Counted from the first letter of the stretch, positions 16,158 to 26,342 are shown. The stretch is DNA of 64,000 nt from Paenibacillus xylanilyticus (GCF_009664365.1 NZ_CP044310.1:5209501-5273500); one strand, 5' to 3'. The notes: generated from the letters alone by a model not told the origin. A program made the numbers and translations.

Positions 16158-18383
16158 TCAAGCCTTCTGCATCGTACCCTCTTCTTCAGTAACATCCATC
16201 CCGCTGAGCTGCAGGTTCATTTTATGCACTTCAATCCCTGCCAGGAGTACAATGCCGATCCCATGAGTATCGTTCAGAATCCAGCCCAGATCGTCTCGAT
16301 AATAGAGCGCGGTAAAGGAATAACCCGACCCGCGGCATACGCCATATATATTGCCTTTGTAGTCAATGGAAAGTCTTGTGATGCCTTCCCATCCTTTGCG
16401 GACAGCTTCCAGATACGGGGTCGGTGTCTCAAGCCAGCCCTCGCGAATTCCACGGGCATAAGCGTAGATGAACATCGACGTACATGAGGTTTCCTCATAG
16501 GAGTCCGGACGGTTCAGGACCTGATGCCACAGGCCATTTCCCCCTTGCAGCGCCAAATATCCCTGACACAGATCACGGTAGAAACTCAGCAATTCCGAAC
16601 GCCTTGCATGATCCTGAGGCAGAATGCTTAATAGCTCCGTCAGGGAGAAGAGAACCCAACCGTTTCCACGCCCCCAGGGGATGCCTGTTGCCCGTCCACG
16701 CACAAAATCATACACATGCGACATGATCTGCTGCTCAGGAATATAGAGATATTGACGGAATAACAGAAACTGGTTAATGGCATCATCCCAATACGCCGTA
16801 TTGCCCGTCAATTGACCATAACGCATCAGGAATGGTGTGCTCATGTACAGATCATCACACCACATCGTTTCGTGACGCATCTCTCCACTTCCGCGAACAC
16901 GATAAAAGGCTCCATCCTCCAGCCGTTCCTGTTCATCTGTAATGTAATGGGCAATGCGATCCGCCGTATCTCGGCCCCCGCGAATGTCACCCAGTTCCAT
17001 CGCAGCCAGCAGCGTTGATCCGAACGAACCGCAATCGTCCAGACTGTCGATCGCTGACAACTGGTTGTTAATTCCTGCCGCTCCGTAGGTTTCCCGATCC
17101 CATAGACTGTAATGGTCAAATGAAGTACTCAGGCCGATATGCTCCCGAACATACTGGATGTAATCGTCACGTTTCAGCTCCTGCCCGATACGCAGAAGTC
17201 CAAGCAGCGTAACCCCTAATGGATAATTCCATTTTCCGTAATGTGTATTTTCGAGATATGGGCGAACACTCGTATCAGGTTGGTCCACATGCCAATAGAC
17301 TCCTTTCGATCCATCATCAAAAACAGTATGGGTCACGACAATATCTGAGGGTGAAGGTGCAGATCCTGGAGCAAATTTCCCGGTATACAGCCATACATCT
17401 GAACTACCGGCAACCGAATGTGGAGAGCTCAATCTCCAGCCATCAGAACCCGTGACCCCGGGCGATTCCAGCGTGAACCCCCAATGGTCCTCCCCGGCCT
17501 TGGTTTCCCCTCTTGCAACCAGATCAGATAATCCATAGCGACGCGTCAGTTCCACGCGATAAGGTCCACTTTTGTCTGAGGTATATACTTGCTTACCGTC
17601 CAGGTACAATTGTAAGGCACCTTCATGCTGACCTTGCAATACTACAGGAGATGATCCCGGCAATGTTACATCCAGCTTGGTCCACGCGTAGGCCACCCCT
17701 GGTTGCTCTGTACCAAAGATCCTCGAGAAAGAGCCGGCCTCCCGCTCTTCTTCTGTCCATTCTCTTCGTGGATACCAGGAAAGCCCTGTTTCTTCTTCCG
17801 TCATTCCGTCATGAGGAATCGAAGTTACGGGTTCATCAAGAGGCTCGGAATACAGCCAGCCTTCCTGACCTTGCCGGTCCACTCCCGGAGTGAGGAAATG
17901 AAGCGGGAAGTTCTTGAAGGAAGCGGTACCATAAATGCCGCCGAAACCAACCTCTGTTTTGACAAAACAAAGCAAGACGTCATTCCAGCCAGCCTTCATA
18001 GAAATCGGAATCTGGGTTCTTCGCTCGGGGAATAACTCCTGCAGCAGCTCGGATTTGAAAGCCTCTACCCCGTTGACATAGATCGTTACCGGACTGTAGC
18101 AATTCAGGCCAGTGTTCAGCGTAGTCTCCTGCTGGCTCCATAACTTGCCCCATACGTATACGTACTGGCCAGCACTCGCTTCTGGCCACTTGTCGTCCAG
18201 GTTCAGATCGTAACGGTAATCCCCCAGTCTGCGGAAACCTCCACGATGGTAGGCCCGGAACAAAAAAGAATGTTTCGGATGATCGCCGATATAACGCTGG
18301 GCGACCGTCGTCAGAATATCCGGAATGGAATGATGCACCTTACCTGCAATCGACTCGTTTGCATGAAAATAACGAATGCTCAT
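16158..18383 (-). CDS. Glycoside hydrolase family 105 (unsaturated rhamnogalacturonyl hydrolase-like), with N-terminal beta-sandwich modules
   Basis: 741 aa, about twice the size of a minimal GH105 enzyme. The C-terminal half (from about residue 375) is the alpha/alpha barrel: HYGKWNYPLGVTLLGLLRIG, the catalytic-Asp segment MWCDDLYMSTPFLMRYG, and IPWGRGNGWVLFSLTELL. The first ~370 residues form beta-rich domains (YVYVWGKLWSQQ..., VTLPGSSPVVLQGQHEGALQLYLDGKQ) that probably bind carbohydrate. GH105 enzymes remove unsaturated uronic acid from pectin-lyase products. No signal peptide is visible, so it should act on imported oligosaccharides. The ATG overlaps the deacetylase stop (TGATG). Last gene of the locus. 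Confidence 0.85.
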   Translation of the reverse strand: MSIRYFHANESIAGKVHHSIPDILTTVAQRYIGDHPKHSFLFRAYHRGGFRRLGDYRYDLNLDDKWPEASAGQYVYVWGKLWSQQETTLNTGLNCYSPVTIYVNGVEAFKSELLQELFPERRTQIPISMKAGWNDVLLCFVKTEVGFGGIYGTASFKNFPLHFLTPGVDRQGQEGWLYSEPLDEPVTSIPHDGMTEEETGLSWYPRREWTEEEREAGSFSRIFGTEQPGVAYAWTKLDVTLPGSSPVVLQGQHEGALQLYLDGKQVYTSDKSGPYRVELTRRYGLSDLVARGETKAGEDHWGFTLESPGVTGSDGWRLSSPHSVAGSSDVWLYTGKFAPGSAPSPSDIVVTHTVFDDGSKGVYWHVDQPDTSVRPYLENTHYGKWNYPLGVTLLGLLRIGQELKRDDYIQYVREHIGLSTSFDHYSLWDRETYGAAGINNQLSAIDSLDDCGSFGSTLLAAMELGDIRGGRDTADRIAHYITDEQERLEDGAFYRVRGSGEMRHETMWCDDLYMSTPFLMRYGQLTGNTAYWDDAINQFLLFRQYLYIPEQQIMSHVYDFVRGRATGIPWGRGNGWVLFSLTELLSILPQDHARRSELLSFYRDLCQGYLALQGGNGLWHQVLNRPDSYEETSCTSMFIYAYARGIREGWLETPTPYLEAVRKGWEGITRLSIDYKGNIYGVCRGSGYSFTALYYRDDLGWILNDTHGIGIVLLAGIEVHKMNLQLSGMDVTEEEGTMQKA

Positions 18384-19216
18384 CAGCCCCTTCCCTGTAC
18401 CTTGATTCGTTCGGTTAAACGCAATGTCTCCCCTGCACGCACTTCAATAACCTGCTGATCTGCCGTGAACCAGACGGATATGGCTGACGGATTATGAATG
18501 ATGGATCGATCCGCTGAACATTCGAGGCGTTTGATCGCTTTCCAATAGGCAACGATCTCGATATTCGTTGCATACCATATATCGTCCCTGCCGCCGATCT
18601 GCTGGCCAAACTGCTCAATGATCTCCCAATTATCATTATCATTGAATTCATAACTGTGTCCCCAAACATAGAGCAGGAGCGGTGTACCCGTTTTGGAATG
18701 CTGGATAAAACGCTCGGCATGTGCTGCCAGGTCATTTTTATGATGACAGGTTGGGCGCCATTCAAGCGGGCGTTCAGGCAGCGTATATCTCCCGTGGGAT
18801 TCAACCGTCCGGGCATAGTCCAGACCTAACCATTCCAGTTTGGTGCTTAGTGCACGATCAAACCCTCCATTGGGATAGGCCATTCCCCTCACCGGATAAC
18901 CAACAAGCTGCTCCAGTGCTCGGCGATCTTCCATGATTTCTTCGTTCAACAGCTCATCCGGTACATAAGGCAAAGTAGGATGAGTAACCGTGTGCACAGC
19001 CACTTCATGCCCGGCGTACAGTTCAGCGACTTCCTCCGACTCAATTCGCCCAGGTTTCCCGAGCGTACCGGAGTTCAGATTGAAAGTGCCTCGCAGTCCA
19101 TAGCGATTAAAAATATCTACCAGCCTCCGGTCGTGGACCACACCATCATCATAACTAAGCGTCAGTGCCTTCATCACACCGCCAGGATATCGATCAAACT
19201 GAATGCGATGTCCCAT
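18383..19216 (-). CDS. Polysaccharide deacetylase-family protein (NodB-like)
   Basis: 277 aa, carbohydrate esterase 4 fold. Motif 1 is LTLSYDDG (catalytic Asp pair), motif 2 is HEVAVHTVTHP (metal His-x3-His), and motif 3 is RGMAYPNGGFD. There is no signal peptide, so it probably removes acetyl groups from imported sugars or oligosaccharides rather than from the cell wall. The ATG at 19216 has AAGGAGGT upstream. It lies between two glycoside hydrolase genes, which supports a role in the same degradation path. Confidence 0.88.
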   Translation of the reverse strand: MGHRIQFDRYPGGVMKALTLSYDDGVVHDRRLVDIFNRYGLRGTFNLNSGTLGKPGRIESEEVAELYAGHEVAVHTVTHPTLPYVPDELLNEEIMEDRRALEQLVGYPVRGMAYPNGGFDRALSTKLEWLGLDYARTVESHGRYTLPERPLEWRPTCHHKNDLAAHAERFIQHSKTGTPLLLYVWGHSYEFNDNDNWEIIEQFGQQIGGRDDIWYATNIEIVAYWKAIKRLECSADRSIIHNPSAISVWFTADQQVIEVRAGETLRLTERIKVQGRG

Positions 19217-19334
19217 CTTGGACCTCCTTCTCACCCTGTTATTCCACCGTTTCGTTCACCTCAAAATATCGAAAAACGCCTTCTTCCGATTCATCTGCAT
19301 GCAAATGGTTATCTGGCTGCTTGTATCTCCAAAT

Positions 19335-22300
19335 TTATTCTTCAGCTAGTCCAACACCAAACTCATGCAAGCTATGGCTATCCGAATCAAAATAGGTACC
19401 TTCGAGCAGACCAATCAACGTATTGGTGATGCGAACTTCGATCTCGTTGTCACCTGAACGGAGCCAGGACGTTTCTCCACTCCAGCGATACGGAGACCAG
19501 CAGCGCACGCCAAGGCTATAACCGTTGACCAGAACCTCCGCCACATCCTGCACAAGCCATTCACTGAATTCGAATTCAAAGGATTCGGCGTCTGCATCAG
19601 GCTCATCCAGCCAGAAGCTGCGTTTATAGCTCATCTCTCCTGCATAATACGGATACAGCGGCTGTGGCTCAGGTGTGATCCGAATGGCCGTATCCGGCTC
19701 ACGGACCAAGGAGACCATCCCTTCGTGATGAAACTGCACGCCAAACCGTCCTTGCAGATACAGAGGATCGAGGATTCCTTCCTCATCCTTCGTGACCTGT
19801 ACCGTAATCGTGATTTCATTCAAACCCGTGCGCAGCCACTCATTGATGTCACAGGCAATGTTGGTATAATCTGTGATCTCCACGGATTCGAATTGATCCG
19901 GTCCTATGGTGTGGCCGTTGATTTCCATGATCCACAGCCCTGCAATGGCTGCCCGATCCATAAATAGACGGCACTCCGGCAAAGTCGTTCCCAGTTCAAA
20001 AGCTGTAGTGTAACGGCACTGAATCGGATAGGCAATTGCTGCTTTCTTCGGCGTGCCAAATACTTGATTAAATTGAACAGGTAAGTGATGATGCCCCGAT
20101 AATTCAGCCGCTTGATCGATAAAGGGCTTCACGCCTGCATGCTTGTTCTCCAGGATCACGCCATTATCATTCGTTGCCGTAAGATGGAACTGTCCCATTC
20201 GAAGGGTATTGGGCTGAATGGCCTCCAGTCGCCATGGCCCTTCTACAGGTAAAATAACGGATTCAGATGGCATAGATGCAGCATCAGGCTTGAATGATGC
20301 AGCCGCTCCGGTCTTGCCTATAGCAACGAAAGTGTCGTCCGAAGATTTTGTTTGCAGAGTCAGCCGCACAGCGTGTGCTTCATATCCGGCAAACCCGAGT
20401 GAGATACACCACTCACCACCGCTGCTGGTCAGTGGCAAGACTTCCCGTTCTCCTGTCTCCAGATTAAGCCGCTCTGCCAGCACACGTTTATCCGATGAGG
20501 CATCCGTACTGCTCCATAACCGCTTGGCAACAACCTTCAATTGTCCCTTTAACTGCTGCCCCTCCTGGTTGGACAGGAACACCATATATTCACCATCTGA
20601 TAACTGGCGGGTCTGCATCAACAAGGAAGCACTCTCTTCCTCCATAATCCAACAGATAGGCTCTGGCAGCACCTGATCCAGCAGCAGCGAGATCAATTCA
20701 AGAGTTGAATCATCCCCCTGACCTGCACCAACCGGAAGGAAGTAGACTTCCCCCTCACCTTGCAGGCACATTAATTCGCTGCTGGCCTGCCTGATCTCAC
20801 CGGCATGCCCCCAATACTCTTCCTCGGGTTGATCCCCTGCACCGAAGAAAGTTGCTGCTTCACTGCCTTCTGGACTCCCTTCCTGAATTGAAATGTACGG
20901 AGGCAGTCCGACGGATATGACGGTTCCTCCTTGCTCAGCAAACCGTCTAACCTGCTTCCAGGCATTCGCCTCCAGGTTCAGCATCGGTGGAAGGATGAGC
21001 ACTTCGTATTTGGCAGCACCAATCTGAATCGTTCCACCCGTAATTTCGGCTTCAGCCAGCAGTTCAGGGTCCAGATGGTCATAGTCACGTCTGTTCTCTA
21101 GCAGATGCACACCAATTCGCATCCAATCATTCGTAAGGCGCTCCAATCTCGCCCGTTCGGCTTCATCCTCACCGCTGTATTCAAACCCATGCAGAGGATT
21201 GCCCATCAGGCTCCAGAATGTGGTCGTCGGATCAAGAACGGCAATCCGAATATCGGCTGTCCCCGTGCTCATGAGATAACTTATTCGTCCCGTGTAATCT
21301 CCAAGCTGACGGAAATGCTTCCAGTATGGATTCTGCAGAAACTGGGATGGCGGTGCATCATGCTTCGTTAACCCGCCAATCGTATAGAAAAAAGCGTGGA
21401 AATTATAGAAATTCGTGCCCATGGCAGCCATCCGGTCAATCATCCATTTCGCATCCTGCAGCGTCATCGACCAGCCCACACTATGAAAGCACTCGATCAA
21501 ATTACGGCTGCGTCCCAGCTGTCTCGCCAGGGAACTGACCATCTTCGGATTATCACGCATTCTTTTGCCGTACCGTTCCAGAATCCAGGATAAGGGACGC
21601 CCAATCTTCTCATGTGCAGAGTCTCCCCCTGGCATATGGCTAAACAACTGAGTCGTCATCCGTACGCCAGGAACCTCTGCGGCATACTGGATTCCCGCAT
21701 CCTCGCACCAGTCATGCACCTGCTGATGGTATGACTCCCTGAGAAGCAGATGCAGCGATTGATAATAGTCATACCGAATACGAGCCGAGTCCGGAACATC
21801 ACCGTATAACAGGGCAGGAAGCGAATCTATCAGACTGTATCTACAGCGTTCGGCAAAATATGCAGGCAGCTGAGGAGACCATGGAATACGTCCGAGCGGT
21901 GCAATTTCATCAGAAAACATACCTTTGATAACGCTGTCAAAATGACTTCCAACAGCCGCCGCATATCGGTCATGAGTAAGTTCAATAAAACGGCTCATCG
22001 CTTCCTTATGGCACGGGTCAACAAAATGGCCGTAATATTTGAAATCACCCATCTCCACTTCCTGAAACAGGATTACATCCCAATTCCCTGCCGGGGGGTC
22101 CCACACCAGGCGGAAAGCCGTGCGATATGTAAAAAATCGCTTGCGATTATAAGACGTCAGACCCGTCTCCTGATAGACCTGATCGGTCTGGACATTGCCG
22201 ATGTTGTGTCGCAAATCAATAGACTCATCCCATAACCGATTACCCTCTGTGTCTCTTGGAACGGCTTTGGCAACCAGAATTCGCCCCCACGGCAGCTCAT

Positions 22301-22676
22301 GATTCACAACAGCTTCTCCGCCCTGCACATGCAGCTGATGATGCACAAGCTGGCGCTGCTTGGCTTCAGGAAAATCCAGGGTGACCTCACCACCTGCCAT
22401 GCCGCTAGGATAGGGGTATTCGTCATACAGCCATACCTCCATGCCGCAGGTCTCGGCTGCTTCCACCGCAATTCGAACCTTATCAAACCAGGCATCCGAC
22501 AAATAGGGGACCTGCAGCCCCTGACGCGGACAAATGAAAAAACCGCCCACACCCTGTGATGACATTTCATTCACTTGCCGTTTGATCTGCTCTTCCTCCA
22601 TATCCCCATTCCAAAACCAGAAGGGATGAATCCGGTACTGCGCGGCAGGATTCGCAAATGCCTCCCCGTTCCACAT
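19335..22676 (-). CDS. GH106-like glycosyl hydrolase (putative alpha-L-rhamnosidase)
   Basis: 1113-aa cytoplasmic enzyme. The N-terminal barrel begins HPFWFWNGDMEEEQIKRQV, then GVGGFFICPRQGLQVPYLSD and LYDEYPYPSGMAGG, as in large GH106-type proteins. FSDEIAPLGRIPW carries likely acidic residues. The C-terminal 250 residues look like galactose-binding/jelly-roll domains (WIMEINGHTIGPDQF, VLVNGYSLGVRCWSPY). The ATG at 22676 is chosen for its GGAGG 8 nt upstream; an earlier in-frame ATG at 22718 has no ribosome site. Together with GH105 it suggests rhamnogalacturonan breakdown. A related unclassified GH family is the main alternative. Confidence 0.7.
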   Translation of the reverse strand: MWNGEAFANPAAQYRIHPFWFWNGDMEEEQIKRQVNEMSSQGVGGFFICPRQGLQVPYLSDAWFDKVRIAVEAAETCGMEVWLYDEYPYPSGMAGGEVTLDFPEAKQRQLVHHQLHVQGGEAVVNHELPWGRILVAKAVPRDTEGNRLWDESIDLRHNIGNVQTDQVYQETGLTSYNRKRFFTYRTAFRLVWDPPAGNWDVILFQEVEMGDFKYYGHFVDPCHKEAMSRFIELTHDRYAAAVGSHFDSVIKGMFSDEIAPLGRIPWSPQLPAYFAERCRYSLIDSLPALLYGDVPDSARIRYDYYQSLHLLLRESYHQQVHDWCEDAGIQYAAEVPGVRMTTQLFSHMPGGDSAHEKIGRPLSWILERYGKRMRDNPKMVSSLARQLGRSRNLIECFHSVGWSMTLQDAKWMIDRMAAMGTNFYNFHAFFYTIGGLTKHDAPPSQFLQNPYWKHFRQLGDYTGRISYLMSTGTADIRIAVLDPTTTFWSLMGNPLHGFEYSGEDEAERARLERLTNDWMRIGVHLLENRRDYDHLDPELLAEAEITGGTIQIGAAKYEVLILPPMLNLEANAWKQVRRFAEQGGTVISVGLPPYISIQEGSPEGSEAATFFGAGDQPEEEYWGHAGEIRQASSELMCLQGEGEVYFLPVGAGQGDDSTLELISLLLDQVLPEPICWIMEEESASLLMQTRQLSDGEYMVFLSNQEGQQLKGQLKVVAKRLWSSTDASSDKRVLAERLNLETGEREVLPLTSSGGEWCISLGFAGYEAHAVRLTLQTKSSDDTFVAIGKTGAAASFKPDAASMPSESVILPVEGPWRLEAIQPNTLRMGQFHLTATNDNGVILENKHAGVKPFIDQAAELSGHHHLPVQFNQVFGTPKKAAIAYPIQCRYTTAFELGTTLPECRLFMDRAAIAGLWIMEINGHTIGPDQFESVEITDYTNIACDINEWLRTGLNEITITVQVTKDEEGILDPLYLQGRFGVQFHHEGMVSLVREPDTAIRITPEPQPLYPYYAGEMSYKRSFWLDEPDADAESFEFEFSEWLVQDVAEVLVNGYSLGVRCWSPYRWSGETSWLRSGDNEIEVRITNTLIGLLEGTYFDSDSHSLHEFGVGLAEE

Positions 22677-22757
22677 GTCGCTTTCCTCCCTGTTAGAAAG
22701 AGTGTTTTCATTTTCCATTACAGTTCATTTGTGTTCATATACGTTTTTTTGGCTAAG

Positions 22758-22763
22758 ATTATA
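22758..22763 (-). promoter_or_regulatory. Possible -10 element before the GH106-like gene
   Basis: TATAAT on the minus strand about 82 nt before the start codon, without a good -35 partner. It may give the hydrolase genes a promoter separate from the transporter operon. Confidence 0.25.
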
Positions 22764-22828
22764 CCTTAAAAAAGCAATTAGGGAGCCTGTAAATACAAAA
22801 TGTTTTAAAAAATTGATATAGATGGAAA

Positions 22829-22871
22829 TGCCCGACAGCTTCTGTTGTACTTACGTACGGCTGCCGGGCTC
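22829..22871 (-). terminator. Hairpin after the sugar-binding protein gene
   Basis: Imperfect GCCCG-A-CAGC/GCTG-C-CGGGC stem 12 nt past the stop codon. The T-rich tail is poor, so it may attenuate or protect the 3' end rather than terminate fully. This would leave hydrolase expression lower than transporter expression. Confidence 0.4.
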
Positions 22872-22881
22872 TCGATCTTGG

Positions 22882-24393
22882 CTACTTCAATGCAGCGTAC
22901 AATTCGTTGACTTCCTTCACATATTCATCACCGCCGCTGCTCTTCCACAGTGCGATTGCATCCTGGAATCCCTTCTCATCAATCTGTCCCACGATGAATT
23001 TGATACGGGCATCATTGATGATGTTATCCAGCTGGGGCCCTTTCTGTGCATAAATGTCAGAGATCAACGGCTCACCCGGATTCGGAACAACGATCTCCTC
23101 GTTGGCCTTTTGTACCTCTGCTACCTTCTCACGAACCGGCGTCGGTTCAACCCGGAAGGCGCGGTCTTCCGGAAGGAACATCAATATTTGGTTCAGACCC
23201 TGCAGATCTCGCAGTGCAAGCTTGTCGGTGGTTGGAACAACATATTCCCCTTTTTTCTCATATTGTTTACCTTCCAGACCATTGGACAGCAAAGCCTGGA
23301 GCTCCGGCTCGTTCAATTGATCCAGGAATGCGAGCACCTTTTTCAGGTCTTCTTCCGTTTTCACACCACTTTTGGAGACGGCGATCATACCGGAGTAGCC
23401 TGAGGTTGGCATGTCACGCAGCCCTTTGGGTCCTTCCACCGCCTGAAGCACATCCACCCGCCCGGTGGCCGATGGGTCCTTCTCCAGAATTTTCTGCTCC
23501 ATCCGCTGTGCGTTATCCGCTACGTCAATCATGACACCCGCCTGCCCGTTGACAAACGGATCAGGCAGCTTGGTCGCATCCATCACAGCAAAGTCCTTGT
23601 TCACCAAACCTTCGCTGTAAATCTGACGGAAAAACTTCAGTGCCTCCATATACTCAGGCGTTTCGTGTGCTGGAATCAAATTACCGCTGCCATCATCGCC
23701 CCATTTGTTGGGTGCACCAAACCAGATTTGCATGTTGTCCCACGGCCCGTTAAATTTGCTCGCTACCAAACCGTACGTATCATCCTTGCCGTTGCCATCC
23801 GGATCATCTGTAGTGAATGCTTTCAGCACATTATAAAGATCATCCAGATTTTTGGGTGCTTCCAGACCCAGATTCTCCAGCCAATCCTTCCGGATCGTTA
23901 TCCCGTTACGTCCCAGCGGCCTTCCCCGGTAGATGCCGTAGGTTTTGCCGTCAATGGAGGCATTGTTGGTAATAATTTCGTTCATCTGGCTCAAGTTTGG
24001 GTAGTCTTTCAGATAAGGCCCCAGCTCCCAGAAAGCCCCGGTGCGTGCAGCGTTAATGAAGCTTGGGGATTTGCCGAGCACGACCATCACGTCGGGCAGT
24101 TTGCCCGAGGCCAGAGTAATGTTGAATTTGTCCTCATAAGAGCTGCTCGGTACCCATTGCAGATTCACATCCACTTTGGTTAATTCCTCAAGCTTCTGGA
24201 TGACTGGACTGTTTTCAGGCGGATTTTCGGCTTCAAAGTTCGGAAGCATGATGGTAATCTGATCGGTTCCACCTGCAGCCGCTTCGCCCGTATCGTTGGT
24301 TTTGTCCGTGGAGCATGCTCCCAGAACCGTGCTCAGTAACAATGTTGCCGAAAGTACAAGTGCTGTTTTTTTGATTCCCGCTTTTTGTCCCAT
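22882..24393 (-). CDS. Carbohydrate ABC transporter substrate-binding lipoprotein (LplA/YtcQ-like)
   Basis: 503-aa family 1 extracellular solute-binding protein. The signal peptide ends in LGAC (Cys27 lipidated). ITIMLPNFEAENPPENSPV, LASGKLPDVMVVLGKSPSF and a GKTYGIYRGRPLGRNGITIRKDWLE-type segment are typical of large oligosaccharide-binding proteins partnered with LplB/LplC permeases. It sits on the outer membrane face and delivers the sugar to the two permeases encoded upstream. GGGGGAG precedes the ATG. Confidence 0.92.
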   Translation of the reverse strand: MGQKAGIKKTALVLSATLLLSTVLGACSTDKTNDTGEAAAGGTDQITIMLPNFEAENPPENSPVIQKLEELTKVDVNLQWVPSSSYEDKFNITLASGKLPDVMVVLGKSPSFINAARTGAFWELGPYLKDYPNLSQMNEIITNNASIDGKTYGIYRGRPLGRNGITIRKDWLENLGLEAPKNLDDLYNVLKAFTTDDPDGNGKDDTYGLVASKFNGPWDNMQIWFGAPNKWGDDGSGNLIPAHETPEYMEALKFFRQIYSEGLVNKDFAVMDATKLPDPFVNGQAGVMIDVADNAQRMEQKILEKDPSATGRVDVLQAVEGPKGLRDMPTSGYSGMIAVSKSGVKTEEDLKKVLAFLDQLNEPELQALLSNGLEGKQYEKKGEYVVPTTDKLALRDLQGLNQILMFLPEDRAFRVEPTPVREKVAEVQKANEEIVVPNPGEPLISDIYAQKGPQLDNIINDARIKFIVGQIDEKGFQDAIALWKSSGGDEYVKEVNELYAALK

Positions 24394-24411
24394 ACGTTCT
24401 CCCCCTTGGCC

Positions 24412-25299
24412 TTAGCCTTTGATTGAGCCTAACATGACACCTTTGGCAAAATGCTTTTGCAAAAACGGATACACGAGCAAAATCGGAATGGTACCTACCA
24501 CGATGACAGCCATTTTAATGGACTGTTCCGGTGGCTGTACGAAATTGGGATCCATATTGGCCATATCCCCAACGCTTGCCTGCGAGAGCAGAACAATCTG
24601 CCTCAGCATCACCTGCAGCGGCCATTTGTCACTGTCAGAAATGTACAGGAGTGCCGAGAAGAAGTTATTCCAATGCCCTACGGCATAAAATAACGCAAAC
24701 GTGGCAATCACCGGTTTGGATAATGGCAGGACAATTCGCCAGAGTACCCCGAGATCCGAGCAACCGTCGATACGGGCCGCTTCCTCCAGCCCGGGCGGCA
24801 TTTGCTGAAAAAAGTTTTTGACAACAATTAAATTAAAAGCGCTGATTGCGCCAGGAAGCATAAGGGCCCAGTAAGAATCAAGCAATCCTAGTCCACGGAT
24901 GACGAGATACGTCGGAATCATTCCTCCGCCGAACAGCATGGAGAAGATCACCATGTTCATCATGACGTTTCGGCCCCAGAAGTCGCTTCTGGATAGCGGA
25001 TAAGCCATCGTCAGCGTGAAGAACAGATTGACCAGCGTGCCTGCTACCGTTACAAATACGGAGACGCCAATGCTGCGGAAAATGGTGGACGAAGAAAAAA
25101 TATATTCATACGCGCTGAAGGAGAAGACTTTCGGAATGAGAAAGAAACTGCGTTCCGTAATCTCGGCTTCGGTTGCGAACGAATTCCCTATAATATACAG
25201 GAAAGGAAGGACAGTCAGTATGCCCAGGATACCCAGCATGACGTAGTTGAAAATATCAAATACTTTGCCGGCTGGGCTGTTGTAGAGACGGCTGTTCAT
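24412..25299 (-). CDS. Carbohydrate ABC transporter permease (LplC/YtcP-like)
   Basis: 295-aa CUT1 permease with six predicted membrane spans. The EAA loop EEAARIDGCSDLGVLWRIVLPLSKP contacts the ATPase. The C-terminal GVMLGSIKG is typical of the LplC/YtcP clade. No ATPase gene is present in the locus, so a shared MsmX-type ATPase is expected, as for Bacillus CUT1 systems. AAGGAGG lies 7 nt before the ATG. It follows the first permease gene by 37 nt. Confidence 0.93.
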   Translation of the reverse strand: MNSRLYNSPAGKVFDIFNYVMLGILGILTVLPFLYIIGNSFATEAEITERSFFLIPKVFSFSAYEYIFSSSTIFRSIGVSVFVTVAGTLVNLFFTLTMAYPLSRSDFWGRNVMMNMVIFSMLFGGGMIPTYLVIRGLGLLDSYWALMLPGAISAFNLIVVKNFFQQMPPGLEEAARIDGCSDLGVLWRIVLPLSKPVIATFALFYAVGHWNNFFSALLYISDSDKWPLQVMLRQIVLLSQASVGDMANMDPNFVQPPEQSIKMAVIVVGTIPILLVYPFLQKHFAKGVMLGSIKG

Positions 25300-25336
25300 G
25301 AGCTTTCCTCCTTATGGAATCATGCAGAATGCCAGT

Positions 25337-26320
25337 TTAATAAATCCCTGGATGGCCAAATCTTTTGGCAAGTTTATTGCTGCCGAGGACTAGGATGATC
25401 CCCACGACCGATTTGAATAATCCTACTGCGGTACTGTAGCTGAATGCCCCTTGCGTAATCCCTACCGTATAGACATAGGTATCAAATACATCGGCCACAT
25501 CCCGGTTAAGCGAATTGGTCATCAGATAAATCTGTTCGAATCCCGTATCCAAAAAGTTCCCCAGTCTTAGAATGAGCAGAATCACAATGGTTGTGCGAAT
25601 CGCCGGCAGCGTAATGTGCCACATGCGTCGCAATCGTCCCGCACCATCCACAATAGAGGCCTCATACTGCTCGGTGTCCACGCCTGCGAGTGCGGCCAGG
25701 AAGATGATTGTTCCCCAGCCCATCTCCTTCCACATCATCTGAATGATAATCAGTGGACGAAACGAACCCGGACTGGATAATACATCAATTGGCTTTCCAG
25801 TTATCCAGGCAATCAGGTCGTACAGTACCCCGCCTTGAGGGGTCAGGAAGACGTAAGTGATACTGGCGATAATCACCATGGACACGAAATGGGGTACATA
25901 CACCAGCGTTTGAATCGTTCTTTTGAAGAACGCGACCCTGATTTCATTTAATAAAAGGGCAATAATGATCGGTGCCGGGAAAAAGAATATGAGATCATAT
26001 ATGGCAAGAACCAGCGTGTTACGCAGCAATCGAAAAAAGTCCGGGTTGGAGAAAAAAGTCGTAAAGTTCTCCATGCCCACCCATTCACTGTTCTTGATAC
26101 CGAGAAAAGGCTGATAGTCCTGAAAGGCAATGACGATTCCCCACATGGGCAAATATTTAAAGATAACAAAGTACAGAAATCCGGGAAGCACAAGCACGTA
26201 CAGCCATTTGTTGCGCTTGATCTGCCTCTTCCAGTTCGACTCTCGCTTCATCGGCATCGTGGTCATATCCGCCTGGGCTGCAGCTGCGGTATTTCCATTC
26301 CATTCGGTCTTCCCGTTCAT
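25337..26320 (-). CDS. Carbohydrate ABC transporter permease (LplB/YteP-like)
   Basis: 327-aa CUT1 permease, six spans. Seen: KWLYVLVLPGFLYFVIFKYLPMWG (first span), IAFQDYQPFLGI and the EAA-like loop EQYEASIVDGAGRLRRMWHITLPAI. The end, GLFKSVVGIILVLGSNKLAKRFGHPGIY, is characteristic of the LplB/YteP group. First gene of the transporter operon, with GGGAGGGGAG before the ATG and a consensus cre site 23 nt upstream of the start. The long cytoplasmic N-terminal leader is usual. Confidence 0.93.
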   Translation of the reverse strand: MNGKTEWNGNTAAAAQADMTTMPMKRESNWKRQIKRNKWLYVLVLPGFLYFVIFKYLPMWGIVIAFQDYQPFLGIKNSEWVGMENFTTFFSNPDFFRLLRNTLVLAIYDLIFFFPAPIIIALLLNEIRVAFFKRTIQTLVYVPHFVSMVIIASITYVFLTPQGGVLYDLIAWITGKPIDVLSSPGSFRPLIIIQMMWKEMGWGTIIFLAALAGVDTEQYEASIVDGAGRLRRMWHITLPAIRTTIVILLILRLGNFLDTGFEQIYLMTNSLNRDVADVFDTYVYTVGITQGAFSYSTAVGLFKSVVGIILVLGSNKLAKRFGHPGIY

Positions 26321-26342
26321 AATCTCTCCCCTCCCTCATTTA

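Noticed and set aside
22822-23403. 193-codon plus-strand frame antisense to the sugar-binding protein
   Set aside because: Overlaps a certain lipoprotein gene, lacks a ribosome site and reads as low-quality sequence.
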